Positions 11,033 to 23,044 of a stretch of 64,000 nucleotides of DNA are shown here, piece by piece; position 1 is the stretch's first letter; each line of letters opens with the position of its first letter. Location: contig JAVTLE010000023.1 in the NCBI GenBank assembly GCA_033439295.1, forward strand, positions 1,655,484 to 1,719,483, read 5' to 3'. The notes under the pieces are model-generated. The model had not been told where the DNA came from and ran no database searches. It saw only the letters and a list, made by a program, of their open reading frames with translations. Made by a program: the position numbers and the translations under genes. The stretch is from Deuterostichococcus epilithicus (lineage: Eukaryota > Chlorophyta > Trebouxiophyceae > Prasiolales > Stichococcaceae).

Positions 11033-12865
11033 ATGGCGTCACAGACCCGTCTGTACGTCGGGGGGCTGGACCCTGAGATCACCGAGCGTGATTTGCGTGA
11101 TGACTTTGAGAGGTATGGCCCTCTGCGCAGCGTGTGGATCGCACGCAAGCCGCCGGGTTTCGCCTTCATCGAGTACGACGAGATGCGAGACGCAGAGGAC
11201 GCCGTGCGCAAACTGGACGGTACGTGCTCACTCGTTTTGCATGTGCCACCGTGCAGTCACAAGATAGCGCAGCACAGACGCTTGGTTAGCAAACAATCTG
11301 CAGCACCTCCGAGCATGTTTGCGTTCAGCGCAGGTCACAACGGCTGGCGTGTAGAGTTTACGCGCGCGGGTCCGCGCGGGGCTGGTGGCCCGCCCGGCGG
11401 AGGCTACGGTGGAGGCTACGGTGGCGGCTATGGCGGCGGCGGCGGCTGGGGCGGGCCTCCGCCCGGCTACGGCCCGCCGCCCAGCTACTACGGCATGCGG
11501 GGCCCCCCTCAACGTGACATGCTGTGCGTTCCTCTCGCCATGCCCGCTGCCATTGTCTCTCAGAACTGTCGAAGATATGCGGTGCGAGGCGCATACCCTT
11601 ATTCTAGGCATGTGCAGCGCGGTCCACCTGCAATGCAACAGCACATTGCTGCACCACGTGCGTCCTTGTGTCTACTACAGCTCGGCTCGCCCGACCTCAA
11701 GGCACACTTCCAGCCAATGTGCACCTGCTGTCGCATCAGCAGGCGGCCGCGGTGTCGAGTCGCGCACGGCGGCTCGCTGCTGCTCGCGGCTCGCTTGATT
11801 CGCTTCGCCGTCCTGTCGCTTCTTCACGCATTGTTGGGCGCTCATGATGTCGCGTGGCGCCGCGCCCTGCAACTGTCGCTTCTTCACGCACGCTGTGGCG
11901 GTCGCGCGTCTGCACATGCCGTCCGCCATTCGCACGGCCCCGCTCGACCACTAGGCGCCGTCTGACGCTTGACGCTGCCTCTTTTCCCAGATGCTACAAC
12001 TGCGGCCTGCCTGGGCACCTTGCCAGGGAGTGCAGGTGCGCCCTGATGCTGGTTGCGCCAGGATATCTGCCGATTCCTGTTTGCCAGATGCGCTCGATGG
12101 AATGTGTGTACTTTCAGCGGAGGGCCTCGCTGCCTCGCAACATGCTGTTCTAGCGTTGCCTGAACGCTGTGGCCATGAAGCGTACATCTTCAATACGTCT
12201 GTTGACTGTGGTGTCTGGGCAGGGCCATAATCGGCGATCTCCAATCCCGCGGCAGGTGTGCCACCACTCCTCCTGCTATTCCACAGCAGTCCTTGGGGTG
12301 TAGCCATTGGAAGCGTCATCCTGCGAGACTCTTGGTGGTCCTTCGGGAAAGCTTTATGAAAAGTGCATGGCCCCTGATCGTGTGGCCGCCCTGTGCAGGA
12401 GCCCGCCGCGCCGCCGCTACAGCCGTTCTAGATCCCGGAGCCGCTCCCGTGACCGCTACCGCCCGCGCTCCCGCTCTCGCGACCGCAGCCGCCGCCGCAG
12501 CCGCACCCGCAGCCGCAGCCGCCGCCGCTCACCCAGGTATGATGCCTCAACCATGAGACCTTCTCACAGTCCATTTCAGCTGAGCTTTTCCATCCTGCAT
12601 TGACTTTCAGTTGCATGGCGCCGTTCACTGTGCCTGATGGCATTCAATCTGCTTCCGCAGCCGCAGCCGTAAGCGTTCGGTGAGCCGCGGCCGGAGCGTG
12701 AGCGGTGGCCGGAGTGTGAGCCGCGGCCGCAGTGTGAGCCGCGGTCGCAGCAAGTCCCACAGTCGCACGCCGGCGTCTCGGTCTCCCAGCAAGGCCAAGA
12801 GCCGCAGCGCGAGCCCCGCCAAGTCTGCTTCTCGCAGCAAGTCTCGCAGCCGAAGCAAGTCTTGA
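11033..12865 (+). CDS. SR splicing factor: RRM, glycine-rich hinge, zinc knuckle, RS domain
   Basis: The protein resembles plant RSZ proteins and animal SRSF7, which bind exonic enhancers and recruit U1/U2 components. Exon 1 (11033-11219) and exon 2 (from 11334) give the RRM with RNP2 LYVGGL and RNP1 GFAFIEYD, then a hinge of GGGYGGGYGGGYGGG type and a PPGYGPPPSYY stretch. Exon 11991-12035 encodes one CCHC knuckle, CYNCGLPGHLAREC. Exons 12399-12536 and 12661-12865 encode the RS domain (SRSRSRSRDRYR, then SVSRGRSVS repeats, ending SRSRSKS). The junction between the hinge and the knuckle is not resolved: a donor near 11514 gives the wrong phase, so a further small exon probably lies in 11515-11980. 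The start at 11033 is the only ATG that opens the RRM. Confidence 0.9.
11814..11897 (+). repeat. Short direct repeat in SR-factor intron
   Basis: CTGTCGCTTCTTCACGCA occurs twice about 60 bp apart in the intron before the knuckle exon. Function unknown; probably a small tandem duplication. Confidence 0.6.
12661..12860 (+). repeat. Coding repeat of the RS domain
   Basis: Imperfect repeats of GTGAGCCGCGGCCG type encode SVSRGR units, followed by mixed RS/SK dipeptides. The DNA period follows the peptide repeat, as expected for slippage within an RS domain. Confidence 0.8.
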
Positions 12866-13337
12866 AGCTGGTCGTAGGACTACATGAGGTACATGGATGG
12901 CGATGTTGTCGCGGCGCAGCCTGTGTCTCCACCCTGTGTCTCCACCGATGAATGGGTACCACGAACACCTCTTGCTGCTGCTTAAACACTTTGCACTTTT
13001 GTAAGAACGAAAATATTGGATAAATTTACAGCTGGAATGGGTGAGAAAGTGCTGCGGAACCTACCAAAACCCGTACACGGCTTCCTAACATCAGGTGCAA
13101 CATAGGCACAAGTCTTGGAATAAGACAACATCTGCGCCTGCGCCCTGGAGGCGTCACTTCGAAGCATCTGCAGAAGCTGCACGGCCTGCGCCTTTGCACC
13201 GCAGCTTGGCACCACACCCTTGCGTCAATCACGTGCAGAACGTCAAAGCACGATCTTCGACAGCGTCACAGCCCTGCCTGGCTTGAGAGACCAAAATCAG
13301 CTGGATTGCAGTGCATTATGATGCTGCGGCGCCTCGC
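12866..13337. other. Intergenic region, SR factor to EamA transporter
   Basis: 3' UTR of the SR factor, with a TGTAA at 13000, followed by the presumed promoter of the next gene. I see no gene here. Confidence 0.5.
13000..13004 (+). terminator. Candidate TGTAA poly(A) signal, SR factor
   Basis: TGTAA in an AT-rich patch (TTTTGTAAGAACGAAAAT) 135 nt after the stop. Confidence 0.55.
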
Positions 13338-15572
13338 ATGACAAGATCAGAGCTCGAGATGTCCTCAACTTCGAGCGGGCATGCGGCCGTGGGGAGCCAC
13401 CTCGAGGATGTGGAAGGTGCCTCTGGCAACGCAGACGAGGGGCAGCGTCGTGGCGCAGCAGCTGCGCCACGGGAATCGCTGCTCGTCAGGGCGTGGTGGC
13501 TCTTTCTGATCGTCATCATCCATGCCGTATGGGGCCTGTACCCCGTCGTGGCACGTTGGCTGCAGACCCGGCCAGCAGAGCCGCTGCCGGCTCTGCGACT
13601 GACGTTCTACATCAACGCCTTCGCGTGTGCCTCGCTGGCTGCATTCGTGACCCTGCCGCAGCTGCTCATCCGCCAACGGCGCGGCGCCAGCGCGGATGTG
13701 GCGGCGGACGAGACAAAGCCGATCATGGCCGGCAATGTCAACATCGAAAACGCCAGCCCTCATGCAAGCCATCAGTCGACACAGTTCTGCCGTGCCGTGC
13801 TCCTCAAGCAGCCGCACCTTCTGCCCTTGCCAAGACCGTCAAACCTCTGCCCAAGCATGCTGGCTGTGCAGGATCATGTGGACTGAGGCTGTAGTCTGGT
13901 GGCACGCAGCGCCCCTCAAAGCGGGAGGCAGCGGCAGACATCATGATCCTTGCGGTGTCCTTGGGAGTTCTTGCGGCAGGCGCAGTGTTCGCATCGCGAC
14001 TCACATCGGCTTTCATAGTGCGTCCCGCACAAAACAGCTTCCCGATTGAGTCAGGTCGAACCACTGCAGGTGTCACTGACGCAGGTCTGACATTCGCATC
14101 TGACAGCTTCAGTCGCCCGTGCAAACTCAGGTGCAGCTCATCTTCACCAGCTCGCCACTCATGACGGCGGTCGTCGGCAGCATGGTCATGGATGAACCCT
14201 GGCCGCCAAAACTTTGGGAGACACTGGGCCTGACGCTCGTTGGTTCAGGTGCCTCCCTGTTGAACTTGCTCTCCTCCTGCTCGCCGGTTATGTGCAAGCG
14301 CAACATACCTGCTTTCAACAAGCATCAGGCTGCTGCTGGGACGTTGTTTCATAAGCCTGCGGCGGCTGCGGTGCATGTCATACCTGTTTGGGAAGAGTGC
14401 GCATGACAGATAGTGCGTCACAATGGCATTCTGGCGTGAACTGAGAGTGGCAGGCTGCGTGCAGTGTTGGTGGTGTGGGGCGGCTTGAGATCCAGCGACC
14501 ACGTGCTGACTTGGCATGACCCTCTTGGCATCGCGGTGAGCATTTGTAGCAGCTGTGGAGCTGCTCAAATAAATTGTGAAATGTGTGTGCCTGGCTGCAC
14601 CAGGATGCTGTTTGCTGAGGCACATGCATGACAGACGCCACCCCACTCGCTGCAGGTTGCGCTGGCAGCAACCATGGGCATCAGCGTATACTTCGTACTA
14701 GTGAAGAAAACGGAGGGCTGGCTCTCCGGGGCCAACGTCCTGTTCATAAACTATGCAACAGTGTTTTCGTTTGCGCCCCTCTGCTCCGGTGCGGCGGCAC
14801 ATGGTTTGTCTTTGCCATGACAAGCGGCTCCCGATTAAATCGCAGCCCGGCCTACTGGAGAGCGATTGCGGCACCTTCCTGAAGCGCTGCTGTATGCCTG
14901 CACTGCAGTGTTATTTGAGGGCGGCCGCTGGAGCAGCATTCTGCGATGGACACCCCTGGACTGGGCGGCGCTGCTGTACGAGGCCATTGGCGTCTATGGT
15001 GCCCACGGGGCTTCCACCCCTGCACAACAACCCAGCATGCTTGTTCCTCCTGCGATGCCGCCTGCGAGGCGCCTGCTGTCAATGGGCTTTGCTGACCGGC
15101 ACTGTCTTTGTGGCTGCAGTCATTGCTAAGTTTTCACAGCAAATCATCATCCGACGACTGAGTGAGTGCCATCGGTCTTGCTGCCACTGAGATGTGCCTG
15201 TCGCCACTGGTACACCTGTTCTGCCCACCTGCTGGTTGAACGGTGTTCGATCGCTCAGGCGCGGGCGTCTATGCAATGTTCATCTCGCTGCGTCTGGTGT
15301 TTGCGATAGCAGGCGAGAATCCCCCACATACAGTCATCCGGACTATGCCAAGCTCTGCCAAAGCTTCTGCATTGCTTCATGTGGCGGCTGAAGGAAACCT
15401 CAGCGCTGCAGGCATCTGACGCAGCCTGGAAATCTGCGCAGGCTCATACTGGATCCTAGGGGAGACAATCCACAGCGTCGTGGAAGCTGCAGGGTGTCTC
15501 ATCGTGTGCCTCAGCGTTACGTTTTACATATGGGTGCAGCTCCAGAGTGGCCGACAGGACGGTAGTGCTTGA
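13338..15572 (+). CDS. EamA/DMT-family membrane transporter
   Basis: A multi-pass membrane protein with the two-fold repeat of the drug/metabolite transporter superfamily; the substrate cannot be told. Recognised exons: 13338 to about 13736 (cytosolic acidic N-terminus, then the helix WLFLIVIIHAVWGLYPVV), 13928-14017 (MILAVSLGVLAAGAVFAS), 14131-14286 (LIFTSSPLMTAVVGS, MVMDEPWPP, LTLVGSGASLL), from 14656 (ALAATMGISVYFVLVKK), about 14880-15000 (ALLYACTAVLFEGGRW, WAALLYEAIG), about 15090-15165 (FVAAVIAKFSQQIIIRR), about 15260-15320 (GVYAMFISLRLVFAIAGE) and about 15452-15572 (ILGETIHSVVEAAG, then CLIVCLSVTFYIWVQ). The EamA hallmark of a helix ending in an acidic-proline step (MDEPW; ILGE) is seen in both halves. 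Start: first in-frame ATG at 13338. Exon edges after 14286 are approximate. Confidence 0.75.
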
Positions 15573-15764
15573 CATGTCTTGATTCATTGATTGAGGTTGT
15601 TGCGCTGCGATTCGGCGCCATGTCGCTCTTTGGGGCTCCCGAGTCTGCTTAGATGTTTTCAGGATGCAACAGAAGTGTCTTCAAAGCAGAAGCTGTGTTC
15701 CAGGGACGTGTCAATAATTGCGTGAAACGTTCAAGCACTCAACGGTCGGTCACCATCCAAAATT

Positions 15765-15788
15765 GCAGCAGCAGCAGCAGCAGCAGCC
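15765..15788 (+). repeat. (CAG)8 microsatellite
   Basis: Eight CAG/GCA units lie in the spacer between two converging genes, outside both coding regions. Confidence 0.9.
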
Positions 15789-15840
15789 ACGGTGCACACC
15801 GTCATCCCCATGAAATCACAACTGCACCCACACACAGGTA

Positions 15841-18800
15841 TCACCGCGAGAGCGACAGGCTCTGCGAGCTGATGAGCCGTTTGTAATATCCGCCCTGCTC
15901 TATGAGGTCATCATGTGTCCCCAGCTCCACCACTCTGCCGGCGTCCAGCACCGCAATCTGGTCCGCTGACTGCGCATCGCAGGGTAAAAATACGCTCATG
16001 ATGCTGCCTGTGGGCAGCACTGTTGACAGCCTGACATTGCCAGGATTGCACACGACACCTGCTTAGTACAGACGCGCATTTGGCAGCACAGGGTCATGAC
16101 CTTCACAAGACCGTTTTCAGTCACCCCACACACCTGGACGGTGGACAGCCGGTGCGCCACGATGAGCACCGTGCGCCCAGTCACCAGCCTCTCCACCGCC
16201 GACTGTACCAGCCGCTCGCTCATCGCGTCCAGCGCTGCAGCCAAACAAAGCCAAAGTGTTCATGCAGCCCAAAACAGGGTGATCGCATCAGTCTGTTGCA
16301 CTCACGACATGCTCTGCAGTTTAGTCTGCGCCATGGCGCAGAGACTTCAGCCGCTGAGTGCCGACGTGAAACGACAAGGAGCAATTGGCGGGCACCCACC
16401 GCTGGTGGCCTCGTCAAGGATCAGGATGGGCGAGTCCTGCAGGGGAAGAGGGCAAAAATCACGTCAGAAATCCCTGCATTCTCCGAACGCCCTCGGCACA
16501 CAACGCAGCATCTTGAGCCTGTGTGCAAGCCCTCCGAGACTGGCACACATGCGGCAGCATCATGGAAGCGCAGCGCCAAGCCGGGCCTGGCACCTTGATG
16601 AGGGCGCGTGCAATGGCGATGCGCTGCCGCTGGCCGCCAGACAGCAGGCCGCCCCGGTCGCCAACCGGCGTGTCATACCCCTCTGGCAGCTCTGCATGTG
16701 TGCACAGAATGCGGGCTCAAATACATTCTGCTGTGAGCAGTAACAGCAACCCGGCATGCCTCAGTTCTGGAATGCATGCCAGCTGCATCTACTCTGCCGG
16801 GATTTCGTGCAGCTCGGCTGTGGCAAAAAGACGATCAGAGTCGACACGTCTGCAGGGCAGGCCGCCGCCACGCACGGGCCCCAGCAACCCGCCTGCGATG
16901 AATTCGTGGGCGTTGGCGGCGCGAGCAGCCTCCTCCACCTCTGCCGCGCTGCACCGCCCATACCGCCCATACGCGATGTTGTCCGCGATGGTCCCTGCGG
17001 AGCCCCAGAAGGAAGAGCGGCTCTGCCACATCAGTCGCAACTGGTGGCTGCGCCTCCGATCCGCCGGTCGCCACAGCGCCAGGCAGTACAGCACCAGTAC
17101 AGCAGGCTGCAGCCTGGAGACTGGGCGCATGTGCAAACGGGAAGGCAGCTGTATGTATGGTCGTTGGACGCAGGTGTGACTGGCATGCAGGCTTCGCGTA
17201 GAAGCATCAAAGGACGCACCGGCAAAGAGGACGGGCTCCTGGCTGACGAGCGCGACGGCCTTTGACCACTCCCCCCGCGTGAACTCCTCTGCCGAGGTCG
17301 ACCCCAGGAAGATGCCACCTGCAGATAGGCAGTGACTGGTTTGGGTTCCAGGGTCCAATCACGCTTGCAGTGTCAGTCATCAAAGCCTCCGGCATCGACA
17401 CACAGCTTGCTGGCGGCCAAGCGCAGGACGGCTGCCCCTCTGCTCCTACTCAAATCCCGAAGCCAGGAGGCACCACTCGCACGCGTGACAGACTGCTTGA
17501 GAGCACAGACCCGTCGACGTCCTGCCGTGGAGGTTTGCCACAGCTTCGCTGAAGGCCGCCTGCCAGGCTCGCCGCACCTTCGTCGGGCTCGTAGAAGCGG
17601 GACAGCAGGGAGGCGATGGTGGACTTGCCGGCGCCGGAGCGGCCCACCACCGCCGTCGACGTGCCTCGCTTCAGCTCCAGGTCCAGGCCCTTGAGCACTG
17701 CAGCGGGGAGGGGTTCGGCACGGTCAGCGGGGGCGTGTACTAGGAAGGCCTTCCGCAACGCATGAGCAGCTGCGGATGTGCCTGGAAGCGCAGACCAACA
17801 TGGAGCCTCCCCTCGAGCACAGAACCCGTGCTGCCTGAAGTTCTGCAAAGAGAGTGGGTCCGGTCGCAGGAGGTGAGCAGGAGAGGTGAAAGCAAGGCAG
17901 AGGCACCTCCAGAGTTTGGCCGCAGCGGGTAGGAGAAGGACACATTCTGCAGCCGGAGGTTGCCGGCCCTGGCCGCCTCCACGGCCCCGTCGCCTGCGCA
18001 GCAGAGACACCGATCAGGGCATCAGTTCGGGGACTCATCCAGGTTCAGGCTCCTGCTTGACTCAATCTCGCAAAGAAACTGCAGGTGAACGGGCTGTCGC
18101 CATGATTCCAGCATCAGCAGACGGTGCTTCACAGATGCAGCAAGCAGTGCTCTGCGATGCGCACCTGCGTCGGGACCGTAGGGCTGGCGGTCGATGGGCA
18201 TCGCGGAGTTGGTGTTGGCGTACTCCCACCAGGCGCCCGGCGGCAGCGCGCCCGCCATGGAGGGATCCGGCGACGCCGCCTCCAGCAGCTCCTGTATCCT
18301 GCAGCCGCCGACAACACAACGGCGCTCAGGCACCATCTCTTCTCCGAGGGAATGTGACGGGCGGCTGCACGCACCGCTGCGGAGAATGCTTTTACACTCG
18401 GGCCCCTGCCGTGCCTCCGACGACAGTGCACTTCCGTGCGCAGCCCGAGGTGCTGCCTGGGTCACGCCACTCAGCTGCCGGTCGCAACAAGACAGCAGGC
18501 GCACACCGTCGCACAGCAGCGGTGGCCTTGCGCAGGTCGGCAGTGGTCTGGATGGCGCCCTGCGTGCTGAAGATGAGCGCGAAGGTGTAGCCGATGGCCG
18601 ACAGCAGCAGCCGCACCGGCAGCAGCCCATGCGCCACCAGCCAGCCGCCCCAAGAATAGACTGCGAGCAGGCTGGCGTGCACCGCGCCCCTGCGCGGAAC
18701 AGCATTTCTCAGCGATATGAGTGCAGCCGCAGCGTTGCTCGAACTGTGCGAAGCGCGCAAACTGCGGTTCAGAATGGACTTGCACCAAATCATCCCCAGC

Positions 18801-21008
18801 AGCGCGGCCCATGCAGTGGCACATGACGCAGGCACAGTTAGGGCCACTAGCTGGCGCACAGGTGCTGTGGTCCCGCAGCAGGCGGCAACAAGCATCTCTT
18901 GACTTGTGAAGTGTAAACTTGTATCAGGCGGCGGGCGGTGCACATCTGGCAGGCGCACCGGTTGATGGACTCCAGGTTGGCCTTGGCGCGCGCAAAGCCC
19001 AGGCCGCTGTGGTAGGAGGCGGTCACATACTGCCCAAAGCGCTCCCGCTCCAGGGCCTCCCCCGCGAACGACCTGCAAGCATTCGCAAGCAGTTTGCGAG
19101 TCGTCAGCGAGACGGTGCTAGGCGTTGCAGTAGCGCTGCATCCAGCGGAGCAGCGTCACGGCGCCGCCGGCTGTCCATGGCCTGTCAGATGGTCCCTACA
19201 CTACAACGACACAGCTGCGCGCTGCTGCGCGGCACTGCCTCTGAGATTCGGCAGGCATGAGATTGCCGGCGGCAGGTGATGGAAGCAGCAATGCACAGTG
19301 GACACAGAAAAACGCGCCTGACGGTGCGTATGCCGGAGAACGCCTGCGCGGCGACGGAGGACATGCGAGCCAGCGCGTTGCTGTTGTTGCGCTCCACCGT
19401 TTTCGTCTGACGCTTGTACAGCGATGCCGTGAACGCCGCGCCCACGATCACGCCTGTGCGGCGGCATCACCGTGCTCGTTGCCGCACGCCAGTGGCTTCC
19501 TGTGGCTGCTGTGGTGCGGCCGTGTGGACTGAGGCGTCCAAGCAAACTGCGATGGACCGCAGGCGCCGCGGGCAGCGCCTCCATGCCCCCCACATCCTCC
19601 CTCTCAGCAAGGGGTTTGCCTCGGTCGCCTCAAGGTGACCGCGCAGGCGGCGCACCTGCCAGCACCGGCCCCAGGCGCCAGGAGAGCGCGAACAGTACCA
19701 CCACGGCGCCACTCGCCTCCAGCATCGCGCGCGGCCCACGATCCCGCGACACATTGCTGCACGCGTCGCACGAGATGTCAGCGAGCCAAGAGTGTGTGAC
19801 TTCCACGTCCTTCAGACCTAAGTGCTTCTCAAACCCTGGCCGAGAGGCAGGCGACAAACGCCAGGGACATCCACAACCATGACCAGGCTATGCACATGCT
19901 CCAAGGTAAGCTAGCAAGGCAAGTTCATTTGACGAGGGTTTTCGCGGGCCGCACTTGAAGACCAGGGTGCGCAGCGAGTCCAGCTCGTTGGAGATGAGCG
20001 ACGTCAGCTCGGCGGAATCATGCCGGTCGAAAAAGTCGATGCGCTGCAGCAGCAGTGTGCGAAATAGCTCTCGTCTGATCGTTGCCAGCACCTGCAAAGA
20101 CAAGCATTCTTAAAAATCACAATCAGAACGAGCTGATGTTTAGCATACCGAAGCCGTCAAACACACTCGTGCAGGCGAGAAGGTTTTGCAAAAGCGGAGG
20201 TCATGGACGAAACGCCTTGCAAAGACTCCGACCATTGCCATCCTCACCTTTTCGCCTGCGGCGCACATGTGGGTGATGTACACCCGTGTGAGCAGCGGCT
20301 CGATGATGTAAATTGCCGCAAAGAGCGCAAAGAACGCCGGGTACTGCTGCAGGGTGTACTGGCTCTTGCCGACCAGCATCTCGAACAGGAAGCCCGTGAT
20401 GATCGGCGACGACAGGTTGCACGCCGTGCAGATGACCAGAGCCACCGCTGCGTCAGAGAAGCGACGCTCCAACGGTCACACAGCTATGATGCAGGAGCCT
20501 CATGATATATGCTTGCTTGGTTGATTTGCAGGAGCACCAAGACAATTTCATGATGATCCCGCAGCCAGAGGAGGATCCTGATTGCGTGCAGAGGCCGAGC
20601 ACCTGCTGTGAGCAGATGTTTCTTCTGCTGCCAGATGAGCTGCCGTATGTACAAGTCATCCAGCGGCCCGCGCTTTGCCGGCGTGTAGTGCGGTGCCGCG
20701 GCGAGTTCCGGCGCTGCCCCATTCCTGCGTTGTTAGCAGGCAGGCCTTGCCGCAGTCCGCATTGAATCGAGGCGATGTCTGCAGCTGCTGAGAAAACGGC
20801 GCTAGCGGTGTGGTTTACAAAGCTTCGGACATCATGCCAAGGTAGCATGTCAACGTGCGTTCGGCGACGATACCCGCTGTTGCCTGGCGGACTGCCGGCT
20901 GGTGCGGCTGAAGCCGCACTGCTGATTGTCTGCGGCCATCGCCGCTGCTGCCGCATTGCCGGGGTGCCAGGCCCGCGGACGCACAGGCCAGCAGGAAGCG
21001 GCAGACAT
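15841..21008 (-). CDS. Half-size ABC transporter, ABCB (TAP/plant ABCB28-like)
   Basis: Seventeen exons join in phase to 662 residues: 21008-20920, 20724-20603, 20447-20248, 20091-19955, 19756-19656, 19453-19318, 19072-18959, 18689-18507, 18298-18165, 17993-17907, 17697-17578, 17318-17220, 16994-16893, 16691-16594, 16436-16400, 16234-16134, 15969-15841. An N-terminal stretch rich in Ala and Arg looks like an organelle transit peptide. The six-helix domain includes [17 protein letters not shown] and [18 protein letters not shown]. The nucleotide-binding domain has Walker [10 protein letters not shown] (about 453-461), Q-loop SQEP, signature LLSGGQRQR (about 557-565), Walker [10 protein letters not shown] and the switch histidine in AHRLS. 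All catalytic residues are present, so it should be active as a dimer. Introns after exons 6 and 13 appear to use GC donors (AG|GCGCGT, AG|GCGGGT). Substrate unknown; plastid envelope location is an inference from ABCB28. Confidence 0.93.
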
Positions 21009-21523
21009 TGTCGATGTAGGCCGGTGCTGTGATGAGCTCCGAATGGTCTACGGTGCAGAAGCAACAGAGAGGTGGCGCAAGGGCTAGTCCTGCCAGCTGG
21101 TGTCTGGGCGATGTTCATGATTCGGTGGCTGTCACAAACTCCGCATGACAAGCTGCCCAATCGCTTTGGACGGCTGCAACGCTCCTGACTGACAGCTTGT
21201 AACAACTGTGGAACCGCACGGCTTCTTGCAAGCGTGATATTTTGTGTTGCAATCTGAAATCTCTTCTGCATGCAGGATCTGCTGACGCATTATGGTGTTT
21301 TATGGCCATACACGGCACAGCCCGCCTGCGCCATTCAAGTAGTTCCAATCACCTCCGCCAGCAACTACTTCGTGCTCTGCGTTTCTTCCGGGCTGGGTCT
21401 TCTCCAAGTGCCACAACGCGTCAGGAAACAGCACCCAGTCCGGCAGTACAGCTCGCAGGCGTTGCAGGAGAATTTGAGCATGACTGCGTGACGTTCGATC
21501 AGCACTCAGGCAGACAATCGGGC
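21009..21523. promoter_or_regulatory. Divergent intergenic region, ABC transporter / cytochrome c6A
   Basis: About 515 bp between divergent starts. Both products are probably plastid proteins, so shared control is possible. The + strand frames here do not match any family I know. Confidence 0.4.
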
Positions 21524-22244
21524 ATGGCTTCCGCAAGTTGTGGGGGTCCTGCGCTCGCAGTGCGCTGCGGCCAGGCAGCTGCACGGCGGCCACCAGCAAC
21601 TGCATGCAGTCACGAACGCCCCGCGGCTAGATCAGGAAGAACAAGTGGCTCCGCTGTCGACAGGAGCGTCGCCGCAGCGAGGATGTGGGGTGGCGCCGCC
21701 GCAGTCGTATTGGCGGCGGCCCTGACGGCGCAGCCTGCGTGCGCAGATGTGGCAGCGTCATTCACGCGCAACTGTGCAGGTGCGGCAATGTCATATCCTA
21801 GATGCACGAGGCGTCTACGTGTTTGGTGGTGCTCGAGCGACCAGCGGCTCCCCTCCCGTGCAGGGTGTCACGCCGGTGGCGGTAATGTGGTACAGGCGGG
21901 CGCCTCCCTGTTCACAGGCGATCTGCAAAAGAACGGGGTGGCGGACCCCAAGGCGCTGTACGAGCTGATATACGGCGGCAAGGGCAAGATGCCAGGCTAC
22001 GGGAAGGACTGCGCCCCGCGGGTGAACAATGTTGGTGCATGCCCATCATGAACTTCCCCACAGGACAGCCGGTCGTGGCAGCATTTTGATACATGCTGTT
22101 TCCACTGAGCCCATTGCGCCCTTTTGACTGGAAATGTATGCTACCTCACAGGGCAAGTGCACCTTTGGTCCGAGGCTGGCAGACGAGGACATCCAGCAGC
22201 TAGCAGAGTACACCTTGGAGCAAGCGGCGGCCGGATGGAAATGA
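21524..22244 (+). CDS. Cytochrome c6A, thylakoid lumen
   Basis: Cytochrome c6A is a low-potential relative of cytochrome c6 found in green plants and algae; it may act in lumenal thiol redox chemistry rather than as the main electron carrier to photosystem I. Exons 21524-21779, 21864-22021 and 22152-22244 give 168 residues. A long bipartite leader ends with a hydrophobic thylakoid signal (WGGAAAVVLAAALTAQPACA). The haem site is C84-AG-C87-H88 with GGGNVVQAGASLFTGDL following; the distal ligand is Met128 in GKMPGYG. The c6A-specific loop insertion is present with its cysteine pair (C135-APRGK-C141), followed by TFGPRLADEDI and a final GWK. The loop separates c6A from true c6, which lacks it. 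Intron 2 falls inside the loop. Start chosen at 21524, the ATG that opens the leader. Confidence 0.93.
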
Positions 22245-22363
22245 TCTGGCATACCGCGCTGAGAACGTCGCGAACGAAACAACCAATGCGTTGCCCTGCC
22301 TGAGAAGAACACCAAACTGCTGAAGTCGCTGGTCCTCGAACTGATTGGTCTAGGATTGCATTG

Positions 22364-22368
22364 TTACA
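22364..22368 (-). terminator. Candidate TGTAA poly(A) signal, tubulin cofactor A
   Basis: TGTAA on the minus strand 26 nt past the stop at 22394. The 3' ends of this gene and cytochrome c6A converge within 150 bp. Confidence 0.4.
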
Positions 22369-22393
22369 GAAACCGTGATGGCCGCCATTGCAG

Positions 22394-23044
22394 TTACTCG
22401 CCATCCACCATGGCTGAGACCTCTGCCACCGTCTCCTGCGCAGCTCCGCCCTCTGGGCTCTGCTTGAGCTCCTCATCCGCCTCTGCCTGGGGTCAGAATT
22501 GCGGGCTCATTTCGGTGCACACCCTGACTTGGCTACCGGTCGCACGGCCATGACCTAAGCCTTCTGACTGCGCATCGTTGCATGCAGACGGTGGTCTCTC
22601 TGCCGTCTGGATAGCACAGCCCAGCGCCTTGACCAATTCAACTTGCACGACGTGGGAGCAGGATGCTGGGCAGCCTCACCAGTGCAGCCTCGAGGTCCTG
22701 ATATGCCGCCTCCAGCCGCTGCCGCGTATCTGGTATGATCATCGTGGCCTCCGCCAGCACGTTTTCCTGCAGGTTTGGGATCTTATGTCATTGAATGCAT
22801 GTCAATTGCACCTCTGGGTGTATCGCAGATTGGTTGCACCTGCCAGTTGCACCGCTGCGCAGCCATCCGGTGTCCACAGACTCACTGCATGCTTGATGTC
22901 GTGCGAGTCCGCGCCCGATGCTCGCATGTCCGCCACTCGCTGCTCCTCTTTCTCCTGCTCCTTGCCATACAGCACGAGCTCCTTTGCGAGCCTTTTCACG
23001 CTGCCTGTTTTTATTTTCAGTGCCTTGCGCTCAGGCTCGCCCAT
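22394..23044 (-). CDS. TBCA: Tubulin-folding cofactor A
   Basis: Cofactor A captures beta-tubulin after CCT in the tubulin-folding pathway. Exons 23044-22886, 22766-22680 and 22486-22394 join in phase to 112 residues, matching the usual size (about 108). The family core is clear: LKIKTGSVKRLAKELVLYGK, EKEEQRVADMRA, DIKHA joined to ENVLAEATMIIPDTRQRLEA and AYQDLEAAL. The tail (AEADEELKQSPEGG...) is acidic and less conserved. The whole protein is predicted to be a three-helix bundle. The ATG at 23044 gives the normal start (MGEPERKALKIKTG). Confidence 0.93.

Noticed and set aside
11854-12153. Plus-strand frame covering the zinc-knuckle exon
   Set aside because: Only 11991-12035 is in the SR-factor path; the rest is intron read-through.
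15080-15190. Possible separate small gene in the EamA locus
   Set aside because: The peptide (FVAAVIAKFSQQIIIRR) is hydrophobic and fits a transporter helix in order, so it is taken as an exon.
18392-19078. 228-codon minus-strand frame through the ABC gene
   Set aside because: Wrong frame relative to exons 7 and 8, whose spliced phase and conserved residues fit another frame.
21524-22244. True cytochrome c6 (petJ)
   Set aside because: The C-x5-C loop and the TFGPRLADEDI tail are specific to c6A; c6 lacks the insertion.
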